Positions 8,744 through 16,545 of a stretch of 64,000 nucleotides of DNA are shown here, piece after piece (position 1 is the first letter of the stretch; the number at the start of each line of letters is the position of its first letter). Made by a program: the position numbers and the translations under genes. Below the pieces are notes generated by a model that had not been told where the DNA came from, made no database searches, and saw only the letters and a list, made by a program, of their open reading frames with translations. Location: the NCBI GenBank assembly GCA_021818905.1, contig JAKASS010000002.1, forward strand, positions 53,460 to 117,459, given 5' to 3'. The stretch comes from Nanobdellota archaeon. Lineage in GTDB: Archaea; Nanobdellota; Nanobdellia; Parvarchaeales; Parvarchaeaceae.

Positions 8744-9445
8744 TTATCGTCGTTTTCGCTTTGAAGATTTATTTTGACGTGATTTCTTCGATTTTTTTCC
8801 CCCTGTGACTGCCGGGAGACTGTTGTCTATTTCGCCAAGTTTTCTTATCTTTTCGTTCAAGAAAGAGATTCTATTCTCTTTTTCGCCGACTACTTGTGAT
8901 GTTTCCATATGCACCAAGGTGCCATTGCAGTTTGCACAACGAAAGTCATTCTCGAGGGCTTGCTTTAATTCATATTGCCTGTTGCATGTTTCGCAGATAT
9001 AAAAGTCATTGGCCTTGTTAAGGTCTATGGATTTCTTCGCTTGTTGTATTTCATCCTCATATTCCTTCTTTATAAGGAAAATCAACCTTTCCGGGTTTGC
9101 TTTCCAATAGTAAGTATACCACGCCTTTGCGCCCTTCTTTTTCTTCGTATACGAAACCAAATTTTTGTTATATAGTTTATACAAGAACTTTCTTATTGCG
9201 TTCGCCTTTTCGAATTTCAACTTCTTTGCTAAGGTATTCTCCTCCATTGGACCTTTTGCGATTAAGTACTTGAACACTTCCAAGCCTTTTTCGCCGCTGA
9301 GATCGACAACGTATTTAACCGCTTCTTCTAGCGAAAGAAGCTTGTTTATGTTTATTACCACTTTCTGAGGCTTTTGTTGCTTAACCGCAGGTTCCCTTTT
9401 TCTGCTTTTAGAAACTTTCTTTCCTCGTTTTATTTTCTTAGCCAT
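8744..9445 (-). CDS. tfe: Transcription initiation factor TFE, alpha subunit
   Basis: Archaeal counterpart of TFIIE-alpha; helps open the promoter with TBP, TFB and RNA polymerase. An N-terminal Lys-rich tail (1-28) precedes the winged helix (about 35-120), a linker helix, and a zinc ribbon with Cys151, Cys154, Cys170 and Cys173, then a basic C-terminus rich in Lys/Arg/Ser. The basic tails at both ends lengthen it to 233 residues against about 180 in many archaea. The start is the ATG at 9445. Confidence 0.92.
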   Translation of the reverse strand: MAKKIKRGKKVSKSRKREPAVKQQKPQKVVININKLLSLEEAVKYVVDLSGEKGLEVFKYLIAKGPMEENTLAKKLKFEKANAIRKFLYKLYNKNLVSYTKKKKGAKAWYTYYWKANPERLIFLIKKEYEDEIQQAKKSIDLNKANDFYICETCNRQYELKQALENDFRCANCNGTLVHMETSQVVGEKENRISFLNEKIRKLGEIDNSLPAVTGGKKSKKSRQNKSSKRKRR

Positions 9446-9480
9446 ATCAGTATAATGTGCTGCTTATCATATAAATTTGA

Positions 9481-10716
9481 TTATAAGTGTGAGAAAAGTA
9501 ACGTTCCTAGCGGCGTTAAGAATAGGAAAAAAACAGAGAAGAATATTATAACTCCGTTTGTAGCGTTCCAAAGTAATTTTTTGTCCTTTATTGTGTATCC
9601 CAATAGCTCATTAACTATCTTACACCCGTCTGTGATATAAAATATCGGCAAGAAATTTGCCAATCCTAAGCCTAGTGATATGATGGCAATCCATAAGAAT
9701 AAGCCATCAAACCAGTATAAGGTTTGTGATGTCGCATTATTATTCGGATAGGCATTTTGAGAAATCGGCGATATGAGGAACTGAGCTGGTTCTGTTGCTA
9801 TGAATCCCGCATATATTCCTATATAGCTATGATTTGTCGTATTTATCGACGCGTTGTATGTCGTCTTTATGTCGTAAACCACTCCAGAAGACGTGGTTAA
9901 ATTAATGTACCGCCCGGGGATTACGCTTAATTTTGATTCTGCCTGCAGTACCGTCGAGAATTGCTGTCCGTTTATTTGTGTTATTGTGGCATTTACCGGA
10001 AGACTTGCATTTGCTGCTGGGCTATTCGGAACCACGCTTATTACTTGCAATGCCAATGGCGCAAACGATACAGCGTGTATGGCTACTATATAATTTGAAA
10101 GCAAAAGGTAAATTACGAGAAATAAAATACCTAGTATGATGTTTGTAAAAGACCCAGCTGAAAGGACTTTAAGCCTGTCAAATCTACTTGCTTTTTCAAA
10201 TTGCTTCTCATTTGGCTCTACAAAAGCCAGGGGGAGGAAAGCGAGGAAAAAGCCGAAACCTGACGCCTTTAGTTTTATTTTCTTTGAAAGCGCGACTATT
10301 CCGTGTGATCCCTCATGAAGAGCGACCACTACTATCAATGCGATAAGCCAATAAAATATCGGTACCCCCACTATACCTGGAACTCCGGACACGGGCAAAA
10401 CGAGATCTAATGCGGCCGGCGTCGAACTTGGGTGGGACATCATCAAATTTAAGTATGGGATAAGGAGATAGAGCATGAATCCTATCGATGCGACGGCGGC
10501 TATTACCCCAATAATTGCGTAAACGTTTATAATTCGTTTATACTTAGATAGCCGCTGCATTATTTTCAGGCCCAGTTTGGTCCTGTAAATGAACAGTATC
10601 TTGCCTTCTATCGAGAACTTTTTCCTATTCCATAGAACAAATGCAATGACTATCGCGAATACTATCAGTGCAAGTATATTATTTTCATTTGCATAAAAGA
10701 AAGTTGCAAGTGACAT
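9481..10716 (-). CDS. M50 site-2 protease with PDZ domain
   Basis: 411-residue polytopic membrane protease of the RseP/S2P type. HEGSH at residues 134-138 provides zinc ligands and the catalytic Glu; the second motif near residue 360 reads FLPIFYITDG, an altered NPDG motif keeping the Asp. A PDZ-like domain (about 225-290) lies between the helices. It is the second M50 protease in the window, distinct from the PDZ-less one at 6364-7086. Probably cleaves membrane-embedded regulators or signal remnants. Confidence 0.82.
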   Translation of the reverse strand: MSLATFFYANENNILALIVFAIVIAFVLWNRKKFSIEGKILFIYRTKLGLKIMQRLSKYKRIINVYAIIGVIAAVASIGFMLYLLIPYLNLMMSHPSSTPAALDLVLPVSGVPGIVGVPIFYWLIALIVVVALHEGSHGIVALSKKIKLKASGFGFFLAFLPLAFVEPNEKQFEKASRFDRLKVLSAGSFTNIILGILFLVIYLLLSNYIVAIHAVSFAPLALQVISVVPNSPAANASLPVNATITQINGQQFSTVLQAESKLSVIPGRYINLTTSSGVVYDIKTTYNASINTTNHSYIGIYAGFIATEPAQFLISPISQNAYPNNNATSQTLYWFDGLFLWIAIISLGLGLANFLPIFYITDGCKIVNELLGYTIKDKKLLWNATNGVIIFFSVFFLFLTPLGTLLFSHL

Positions 10717-10722
10717 GCTTGC

Positions 10723-10911
10723 CTAGACCTTCAGTTTTCTCAGTTCTTTGTGCTTTGGCCTAAGCGCCTGCCTGCCGCACCGCCTGCACCTTACTTGTAT
10801 TGGCCTAAGAAGTTTCGGGTTGGAAATCCTTATCTTTGCGTTACAATTCCTGCAAACATAAACATTTTTAAAAAGCCTTGAATCCGCGACTGGATTATTT
10901 CGCTCTGCCAT
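10723..10911 (-). CDS. rpl40e: Ribosomal protein eL40
   Basis: 62-residue zinc-ribbon protein of the large subunit. ADSRLFKNVYVCRNCNAKIR and CRRCG...LRPKHKE match archaeal eL40, with the four Cys in two CxxC pairs. The linker between the pairs is longer than in most archaeal versions. It is six bases from the neighbouring M50 protease gene on the same strand. Confidence 0.88.
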   Translation of the reverse strand: MAERNNPVADSRLFKNVYVCRNCNAKIRISNPKLLRPIQVRCRRCGRQALRPKHKELRKLKV

Positions 10912-10973
10912 ATTACGTATTTATTATACCTTCTTAGATTATATATAAGCTTTTGTCCGCTTTAGATTATATT

Positions 10974-11474
10974 ATGTACATAGACCTTATACAGAAAAAT
11001 GACAAAGAAATTGTTGATAGGCTCAAAAAACTTGGATTTGATAACATATTCGACATAGAACGTAGTTCGATAACGGATGTCGATGATAAACTTCCTTTCG
11101 AACTAAAACTATACGATGGAAAAGACTACAATTTTATAATACAAAAGGGGAAATCCAATGCTATCACAGATCTAGACAAAAATGCGTTATTCTTGAACAA
11201 AGGCTTATGCTCAAAACTTAAAGAAAACCGCATGTTTGTAATATTCAAACTGTCATCCTTGATAGGATCCACTGATTTTTTCCGCACATATAAAAACTTC
11301 TTGATAAACGGGAAACTATGCGATGACTATAGCGTACCTGCACTTTATGTTTCCTTTGCGGGTGTCAAGGAACAAATAAAATCTCCTGCGCAACTTGTCG
11401 CCTTTGCCGAGGCTTTCGGGTATAACCTTAAAAACTACAATAAATCAGTGGAGCTTTTATTAAAAATAAAGTAA
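10974..11474 (+). CDS. rnp3: Probable RNase P protein subunit Rpp30 (Rnp3)
   Basis: 166 residues from ATG 10974 (MYIDLIQKND); an in-frame TTG 21 bases upstream is disregarded. The strongest similarity is C-terminal: YVSFAGVKEQIKSPAQLVAFAEAFGY follows the Rpp30 pattern of 'S-A/G-K...R/K-S-P-x-D/Q-L-A-A-F...G'. The N-terminus begins a TIM-barrel-like strand. It is shorter and more diverged than typical archaeal Rpp30 (about 200-210 residues), so this is an informed assignment. Another RNase P subunit (Pop5) is encoded at 19594-19923. Confidence 0.6.
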   Translation: MYIDLIQKNDKEIVDRLKKLGFDNIFDIERSSITDVDDKLPFELKLYDGKDYNFIIQKGKSNAITDLDKNALFLNKGLCSKLKENRMFVIFKLSSLIGSTDFFRTYKNFLINGKLCDDYSVPALYVSFAGVKEQIKSPAQLVAFAEAFGYNLKNYNKSVELLLKIK

Positions 11475-11517
11475 CTTAAAAACTTTTATATTAGTAACAA
11501 TCTAATTAATCGAGATT

Positions 11518-12438
11518 ATGTCTTCAGCAACCATAGTATTGCTATTCGCTGTACTGGCTCTTATATTGGTTGGGTTTGGCGCGATAGTAGGGTATCTTGT
11601 AGGTGATTTACTGGTAATAATGTCCTTATTCTTCGTTTTGGCGATAGGACTCAACATATTCTCGTATTACAAAAGCGACTATCTCACTATAAAGATGACC
11701 CGGACTAAGATTATAGAACGAGAAGATAATCCTCGATTCTATGATCTTGTGAAGAAAGTGGCGGATATGGCAGGACTGCCAATGCCAAGAGTCGGGATAA
11801 TGAATTCGCCATCTCCAAACGCATTTGCTACGGGAAGAGACAAGAACCATGCGGTTGTCGTCGCAACTGGTAGCATACTTGCAATGCTAAATGACGACGA
11901 AATGGAAGCCGTTTTAGGCCACGAAATTAACCACATAACTCACAGGGATATACTTGTTTCATCTGTAGCCGCGACTATGGCAACTATAATATCTTATATA
12001 GGCAACATAATACTTTTTTCCGAGCTTTTCGGCGGAATAAACAACAGAAACGGTAATACAACTATACTTTTGATAGTATCTGCTATACTTATCCCGTTAG
12101 GGGCGACATTTGTAAGACTGGGAATCTCTAGATCTAGAGAACTATACGCAGATATCGGAAGCGTAAGGCTTGTAAGAAAACCTGACGAGTTGATATCTTC
12201 GCTTCAAAAAATAAGCAAACCTGTCGTCAATAGCGCAAAAAGAGGTCCTTTTGGCATGGGAATGCCTAAACCTACCGGCGAAATGGGCCAAAACTCTCAA
12301 GGCGCAGCATACTCATCGTTATTCATAGTAAACAATCTTAATGGAAGTGCACTGTTAAATCTCTTTTCTACGCATCCTACGTTGGAGAAAAGGGTCGCCG
12401 CTATATTAGCAGAAAAGCAAGCAATAGGAATGTATTAG
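11518..12438 (+). CDS. htpX: HtpX-type M48 membrane zinc protease
   Basis: Membrane quality-control protease. Two N-terminal helices (about 5-48) precede the catalytic domain; HEINH with His134, Glu135 and His138, and the downstream ELYAD helix supplies the third zinc ligand (Glu about 206). Two further hydrophobic segments (about 148-195) form the usual hairpin. Length of 306 residues matches archaeal HtpX. Single gene; TATA-like tract (aacttttatatta) upstream. Confidence 0.92.
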   Translation: MSSATIVLLFAVLALILVGFGAIVGYLVGDLLVIMSLFFVLAIGLNIFSYYKSDYLTIKMTRTKIIEREDNPRFYDLVKKVADMAGLPMPRVGIMNSPSPNAFATGRDKNHAVVVATGSILAMLNDDEMEAVLGHEINHITHRDILVSSVAATMATIISYIGNIILFSELFGGINNRNGNTTILLIVSAILIPLGATFVRLGISRSRELYADIGSVRLVRKPDELISSLQKISKPVVNSAKRGPFGMGMPKPTGEMGQNSQGAAYSSLFIVNNLNGSALLNLFSTHPTLEKRVAAILAEKQAIGMY

Positions 12439-12492
12439 TGCAAATTATTCCTAGATTAACGTATTAATCTTTTATAATATATCCTTTGATAT

Positions 12493-12566
12493 GCTCCCGT
12501 AGTCTAGCTTGGACAGAACATTGCCCCGCGAAGGCGAAGACGCCGGTTCAAATCCGGCCAGGGGCA
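12493..12566 (+). tRNA. tRNA-Arg (GCG), with C33 and two C-A mismatches
   Basis: Cloverleaf fits throughout: acceptor GCTCCCG/CAGGGGC, anticodon stem TTGCC/GGCGA, T-arm GCCGG-TTCAAAT-CCGGC, discriminator A. The seven-base anticodon loop is CCGCGAA, giving anticodon GCG but with C instead of the near-invariant U33. Positions 6-67 and 12-23 are C-A oppositions. All three anomalies would be repaired if C were U. A TATA-like tract at about 12469-12481 supports expression. No encoded CCA. Confidence 0.8.
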
Positions 12567-12642
12567 GCTTTGCGTTGTAGCAGCCAAAGAATACCAAAAC
12601 ACTAACCACATAATTTTTATTCAGGGGATACATGGTATAAAC

Positions 12643-13761
12643 ATGAATAACCTGTTAAAAGAGCGTGTAGAAAAGATTTTTGATAAAATCGACGACAAAG
12701 ACGTCTCACATATAATAATAAACAATGATATAAGCCCACAAATAGACTCTACGTTCTTCTACCTTACCGGAGTTAGCAGTGGAATATTCGAAAGATCTTT
12801 TGCGGTGGCATACGCAGACGGCGATGTGACAATTATAACCGGTGCTCTTGAGGCGGAGAGCGCTCGTAAGACTGATCTAAAAGTAATCGTAGTTGACAAA
12901 AAACCCAACGATGAATTTAAGACACAATTATTACAAGTACTAAAAGGCCATAAAAAGATTGGCGTAAATTACGGCGGACTAACTGCAAAGAATTATCTTT
13001 GGCTCTGCGAGGCTGTAAAAGATTCTAAGATTGTAGACGTTAGTAATCCTATAGAGCACGCAAGAATGATAAAAGACGAAGTCGAGATAAAACTAATCAA
13101 AAGGTCTGCCGAAATCGCAAGCGCCTCGTTCTATCCGATAAAGGAAGCTATAAAAGAAGGCTTAAAAGAGACTGAAATGGCTGCTATAGTCAATTATAAT
13201 ATGATGAAACTTGGTGCAACTGGTGCATCTTTCGAAACCATATTTGGAAGCGGAAAAAATAGTGCCGAGCCACACTATGTTCCAAGGGACGATAGGATAC
13301 TAAAAGGCGACCTTATAGTATGCGATTATGGGGCGAGGTATAAAAGATACTGCTCTGATACTACAAGAACATTCGTGATGGGAAACTCGGATGGAAAGAA
13401 AAAGAAAATTTACAACACTGTATTCGAAGCACAAAGAGCTTCGTTAGACATTATAAAGGCTGGAGCAAACGGACTTGACGTTTACAAGGCCGCGGCAAAT
13501 GTTATAGACAAAAATGGGTATCATGGCCTATTTACGCATGGTGTAGGCCATTCGCTAGGCTTAGATGTACACGATAGCACAATCCTTAATCCATACGGAG
13601 ACTATCCGCTTGAGGAAGGCATGGTCTTAACGGTCGAACCAGGTGTATACGTACCTGGTTTTGGCGGCGTAAGAATAGAAGACGACATTGTAATAACCAA
13701 GAAAGGATACGAAATTTTAACGACAGCACCGAAAACCTGGGATGAGATGATAATCGCCTAA
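12643..13761 (+). CDS. pepQ: M24-family aminopeptidase P / prolidase-like metallopeptidase
   Basis: Cytosolic peptidase that cleaves Xaa-Pro bonds. An N-terminal creatinase-like domain (about 1-135) precedes the pita-bread domain with the five metal ligands Asp228 (CDYGA), Asp239 (SDTTR), His303 (GVGHSLG), Glu332 (VEPGVY) and Glu346 (RIEDD). Length of 372 residues is standard. Whether it favours dipeptides (PepQ) or longer peptides (PepP) cannot be told. Confidence 0.87.
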   Translation: MNNLLKERVEKIFDKIDDKDVSHIIINNDISPQIDSTFFYLTGVSSGIFERSFAVAYADGDVTIITGALEAESARKTDLKVIVVDKKPNDEFKTQLLQVLKGHKKIGVNYGGLTAKNYLWLCEAVKDSKIVDVSNPIEHARMIKDEVEIKLIKRSAEIASASFYPIKEAIKEGLKETEMAAIVNYNMMKLGATGASFETIFGSGKNSAEPHYVPRDDRILKGDLIVCDYGARYKRYCSDTTRTFVMGNSDGKKKKIYNTVFEAQRASLDIIKAGANGLDVYKAAANVIDKNGYHGLFTHGVGHSLGLDVHDSTILNPYGDYPLEEGMVLTVEPGVYVPGFGGVRIEDDIVITKKGYEILTTAPKTWDEMIIA

Positions 13762-13767
13762 GCAGAA

Positions 13768-14094
13768 TTAACAAAACCGACACTTATTAATTTTCTTAGC
13801 CTTGTAGCTGAATCTATCTTCTCTAATTTTAGCAAAGTATTCGATTAGGTTTTCCCCATAAACTAGTTGCATCAAGTACCTATGCGCTTTATTATCCAGC
13901 TCCAAATCGCTGTACACCAATGCATAAGGCATAGCTACGAATTTGCTGCTTGCGTCATATGGCCTCTTCAAAGACTTGTATTCGCTAATAACTCCTGCGC
14001 TTGTTTCAGTTACAGAACTATGTCCCTTCAAATAAATCCCCTTATGCACCAAATTGATTTTCTTGATGTCTGCGTAGTTTACTTTAGGGTCTGT
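13768..14094 (-). pseudogene. C-terminal fragment of an unrecognised gene (5' end missing)
   Basis: The frame is open from just after a stop at 14095-14097 to its own stop at 13768 (108 codons) but has no ATG; the first possible start is a GTG at 14052. Residues such as KVNYADIKKINLVHKGIYLKG look like strands of a PH-like domain, but I cannot name a family. The lack of a start, together with the gene-poor, unassigned 160 bases on its upstream side (14095-14253), suggests that its 5' part was lost when the neighbouring island formed. Confidence 0.45.
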
Positions 14095-14253
14095 CTATGG
14101 TCAAGACGGTAAAATAATATGCGTGATTGCAAATTTAGATCGTATCCGACAGGCCATGTAGTCAAAACGCACTATTACTGAGCGAATCGCGGAGCCAACA
14201 TCCAAGGGAAAGAAAGTAGTTTATAAATGTATCATTTTATTTTGCGGCAATCC

Positions 14254-15027
14254 CTAATATAGACTATGAAAATTTTGCATGTCTGCGACTACGCTGTTCG
14301 ACTCTAAGTTTCTCAATCTTTTCCCGCATTTTTCATAGGCATTTACTAGAGACAAACCAGAATCACTAGGACGGGTACATACGACTATAGAACCTTCGGC
14401 TATATTTTCATTTTTTAAGATCGAAGAACAAAGCACATCTCGGATTTTTCCCCAGCGGCCCCAAATTAAATCGAGTATATTCGAAGCATAAATCATGTAT
14501 ACTCCGGGTTCGTTTATCGCTGCTACGGCCTTTTCCAGCGAGCTTCTTACTAGGCATACGCTGGGCTGCCTTTGGACAACGGGTCTTTCGCTTATTCCAG
14601 GAAAATGCGAATTTCTTGGATTAACGGTTTTGTAATGCCTTTCCAGCTCTTTAACATAGTCCTCCTCGCGCTCGTTTGAATTATATATATCAACCACTTT
14701 CCTAAAGTTTTCCAACTGCCAGCGACTAAGGTCGACAAGCGTTATGGATTTTAGAGGACGGCCTAGCTCACCAATCAGTTCTAAATTTTGAGTTCCGCCA
14801 CCACAAATTCCAATATATCTCTCTACCGAAGAAAGCCTGTCGCTTCCTATCTCTTTTCCCAAGTTGGATAAGCACTCGTTAGATACCGGGTAGCACGAGA
14901 CGAAGCATGAACTAAATAAACCGGGCTTTGTTAAAGGCAGTATTAGAAGCTTTTCAAGCCCACGCGCCTTATAGCCGCTAACCTTTATTTTGTCTGTAAG
15001 ACTTGCACCAGACATTTGACTCGTCAT
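14254..15027 (-). CDS. Putative Rossmann-fold SAM-binding protein (BtaA/DUF3419-like)
   Basis: 257 residues. The segment YIGICGGGTQNLELIGELG...ITLVDLSRWQLENFRK resembles the glycine-rich SAM loop followed by the acidic residue of class I methyltransferases, and the GGG-x-N pattern is closest in feel to aminocarboxypropyl transferases such as BtaA. IYASNILDLIW could match the later Asn/Asp strand. The start at 15027 has a TATA-like tract (ctttaaatag) about 28 bases upstream. It lies at the edge of the mobile-element island, so it may be accessory. Function uncertain. Confidence 0.4.
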   Translation of the reverse strand: MTSQMSGASLTDKIKVSGYKARGLEKLLILPLTKPGLFSSCFVSCYPVSNECLSNLGKEIGSDRLSSVERYIGICGGGTQNLELIGELGRPLKSITLVDLSRWQLENFRKVVDIYNSNEREEDYVKELERHYKTVNPRNSHFPGISERPVVQRQPSVCLVRSSLEKAVAAINEPGVYMIYASNILDLIWGRWGKIRDVLCSSILKNENIAEGSIVVCTRPSDSGLSLVNAYEKCGKRLRNLESNSVVADMQNFHSLY

Positions 15028-15077
15028 TAGGTTTTAAAGAAATTAGCATCTATTTAAAGGTATGCTTATGCAGAGCG

Positions 15078-15126
15078 TTGTAGTTTAATTACCAATAAAA
15101 CTACAAAATCGGGAATAAAACTACAA
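15078..15126. repeat. Iterated 12-bp motif, left end of the element
   Basis: TTGTAGTTTAAT at 15078-15089, then ATAAAACTACAA at 15095-15106 and 15115-15126. The last two are identical, 20 bases apart, and in inverted orientation to the first. The matching right-end cluster is at 16475-16525. Likely transposase-binding sites. Confidence 0.65.
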
Positions 15127-15192
15127 GATGATTTGGCCAGTAACAGCTCCGAAAGTGGAAGTCTTAAATAAAGCGGACTACTCTAAGCTATT

Positions 15193-15456
15193 ATGGCAAA
15201 GGTGAAGGTTACTTTTAAAGTCGATTCTTTTCGCATGGAAACTAAGGAATTTGACTTGGCTGATTCGGCGCAGGCGGAAGCCTTGGATATTCTCTTGAAG
15301 AAGCATCCGGAACTAAAACTTAAACCACCAAGAAAAGAGACTAAAATCTAGCCGCCCCTCAAGGAAGAAAAGCGAATCAAAAAGATCGAGGAATACTATT
15401 AGAAATGGTTAATAGAGACTAAGAAAGAATGGATCAAGCTGGGCGGAAAAGTTTAG
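15193..15456 (+). pseudogene. Small gene interrupted by two in-frame TAG codons
   Basis: ATG at 15193 opens a 52-codon frame (MAKVKVTFKVDSF...) ending at TAG 15349-15351. The same frame continues as charged, protein-like sequence (PPLKEEKRIKKIEEYY), hits a second TAG, then KWLIETKKEWIKLGGKV before a third TAG at 15454-15456. A TATA-like tract (cttaaataa) lies about 25-30 bases upstream. The simplest reading is an 87-codon gene decayed by nonsense changes; the first 52 codons may still be made. No family recognised. Confidence 0.45.
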
Positions 15457-15529
15457 AGTAACTACAGAATTTGAGGGTTATAATATTATTAAAAATTAAT
15501 TTAATAATCTAATGACACTTTAATAATAT

Positions 15530-15949
15530 ATGCAAAATAAAGAAATACTGAGAAAGCTTCAAGAATATAATAAGATATTAGACGAGTTGCAGGCTGCTGG
15601 CGTGTTAAACTCCGCAAATTTGGTTTCTTCATATGGTGAATATGTAGCATGTAAGCGTTTACACTTAACACGCAATAGTAACTCTAATCAGAAAGGATAC
15701 GATGCATTAGACAAAAAAGATAAAAAATATCAAATAAAAGCTCGTAAAGATAGTAGACGTAGTAAAGGTATGGTATTCCTTATAAAAAGAGAAAAAATAA
15801 AGGATTTCAATTATTTAATTCTAGTAAAATTCGATTTTTATTGGGACATAAAATACATGCTTAAACTTTCTCAAAAGGATGCAAAAAGAGAGTGGTCTAA
15901 CGGAAGGATAAACGAAACGATAGACTTAGTTAAGAAATTTAAAATATAA
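15530..15949 (+). CDS. Putative PD-(D/E)XK nuclease-like protein
   Basis: 139 residues. After an N-terminal helix, the stretch SYGEYVACKRL...QKGYDALDKKDKKYQIKARK has the layout of a PD-(D/E)XK core: Glu in the first helix, Asp in GYDA, and the QIK strand as the D/E-x-K-like position. Such cores occur in restriction and mobile-element nucleases. It lies inside the 1.46-kb element as apparent cargo, with AT-rich sequence upstream. Function inferred from a short motif only; no methyltransferase partner is nearby. Confidence 0.45.
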   Translation: MQNKEILRKLQEYNKILDELQAAGVLNSANLVSSYGEYVACKRLHLTRNSNSNQKGYDALDKKDKKYQIKARKDSRRSKGMVFLIKREKIKDFNYLILVKFDFYWDIKYMLKLSQKDAKREWSNGRINETIDLVKKFKI

Positions 15950-15986
15950 AAATTAATGTTTTTGAATAAAGATCGTTTTTTTAGAT

Positions 15987-16163
15987 TTAATTCTTCTTTT
16001 TCATTAAGTTTTTTCTGAGTTTTTCTAAAACCACGAGCCGTCGCCATACCAATTCATTTTCTTTACATGTTTCTATAACGACTACTGCTTTTTTAGGGTC
16101 CAGATATTCCTTTGTGAACAGCTTGACGTCCTCGTTCATCACTTTGTCGACTTTATTGTACAT
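15987..16163 (-). CDS. Small hypothetical protein
   Basis: 58-codon frame from ATG 16163: a charged, helical protein (MYNKVDKVMNEDVK...) ending MKKKN. It lies tail to tail with the PD-(D/E)XK-like gene inside the 1.46-kb element, starting just before the transposase remnant. No family recognised; could be spurious. Confidence 0.3.
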   Translation of the reverse strand: MYNKVDKVMNEDVKLFTKEYLDPKKAVVVIETCKENELVWRRLVVLEKLRKNLMKKKN

Positions 16164-16170
16164 TACGCTT

Positions 16171-16518
16171 GGCGGGACTGCTTACATCCCTTTCGGAAGT
16201 AATGCCAGTGGTAAGCCAAGAGGAAAATCTTGGGTATGGAGAAAGATGTTCAATTACTTCGTCTACCAGAGAGAGGAGTTTATGGGACACTATCACTTGA
16301 GAAGCAACATAGAAACGACCAACTTTATGATAAAAGCCAAGTTTGGCGATGTGGTTAGAAGCAAGAATAAGACCGCACAAATAAACGAGGTCTTGTTAAA
16401 AGTCCTTTGCCATAACATAGTTGTGCTTATACAATCGATGTTTGAGCTAAATATAGAGCCAGAATTCTTATCGAATAAAACTACAAACGAGGTGATTAAA
16501 CTACAGAAAAACAATTAA
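16171..16518 (+). pseudogene. C-terminal remnant of a DDE transposase
   Basis: The region encodes TAYIPFGSN...REEFMGHYHLRSNIETTNFMIKAKFG..., followed by NEVLLKVLCHNIVVLIQSMFEL. This is the C-terminal part of an IS4/IS5-like DDE transposase, including the YHxRSNIE helix with the final catalytic Glu. The N-terminal two thirds with both Asp residues are gone. Nominal upstream starts (GTG 16114) lie in unrelated sequence. The coding end runs into the right-end iterated motifs of the element. Confidence 0.7.
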
Positions 16519-16525
16519 ACGACAA
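16475..16525. repeat. Iterated 12-bp motif, right end of the element
   Basis: ATAAAACTACAA (16475-16486), ATTAAACTACAG (16495-16506) and ATTAAACGACAA (16514-16525), all in the same orientation at 19-20 base spacing. They overlap the last codons of the transposase remnant and the terminal inverted repeat. Confidence 0.6.
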
Positions 16526-16545
16526 CGCCCTTGTGCAGGGCGTTG
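16523..16545. repeat. Perfect 8-bp hairpin at the junction of two mobile elements
   Basis: CAACGCCC (16523-16530), spacer TTGTGCA, GGGCGTTG (16538-16545). The left arm is the right end of the 1.46-kb element; the right arm equals the first eight bases of that end in opposite orientation and abuts the IS6 terminus. It looks like the stub of a second, truncated copy. Confidence 0.6.

Larger units (their letters stand above)
15073..16530. mobile_element. 1.46-kb element with 18-bp terminal inverted repeats and a decayed transposase
   Basis: Left end GAGCGTTGTAGTTTAATT (15073-15090) and the complement of the right end GGGCGTTGTCGTTTAATT (16513-16530) match at 16 of 18 positions. Outside lie TTATGCA (15066-15072) and TTGTGCA (16531-16537), possibly a 7-bp target duplication with one change. 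A 12-base motif like ATAAAACTACAA recurs near both ends at about 20-bp spacing. Inside are a gene with in-frame stops, a PD-(D/E)XK-like protein, a small minus-strand frame and the C-terminal third of a transposase. An eight-base start of another copy (16538-16545) is cut by the adjacent IS6 element. Confidence 0.6.

Noticed and set aside
14041-14052. CTTATGCACC looks like the TGTGCATA terminal motif.
   Set aside because: It lies in continuous coding sequence of the fragment, which reads through it without a break, and only nine bases match.
15193-15456. TAG codons read as an amino acid (pyrrolysine-like recoding).
   Set aside because: Many intact genes here end at single stops, no suppressor tRNA or synthetase is visible, and the gene lies in a decayed island.
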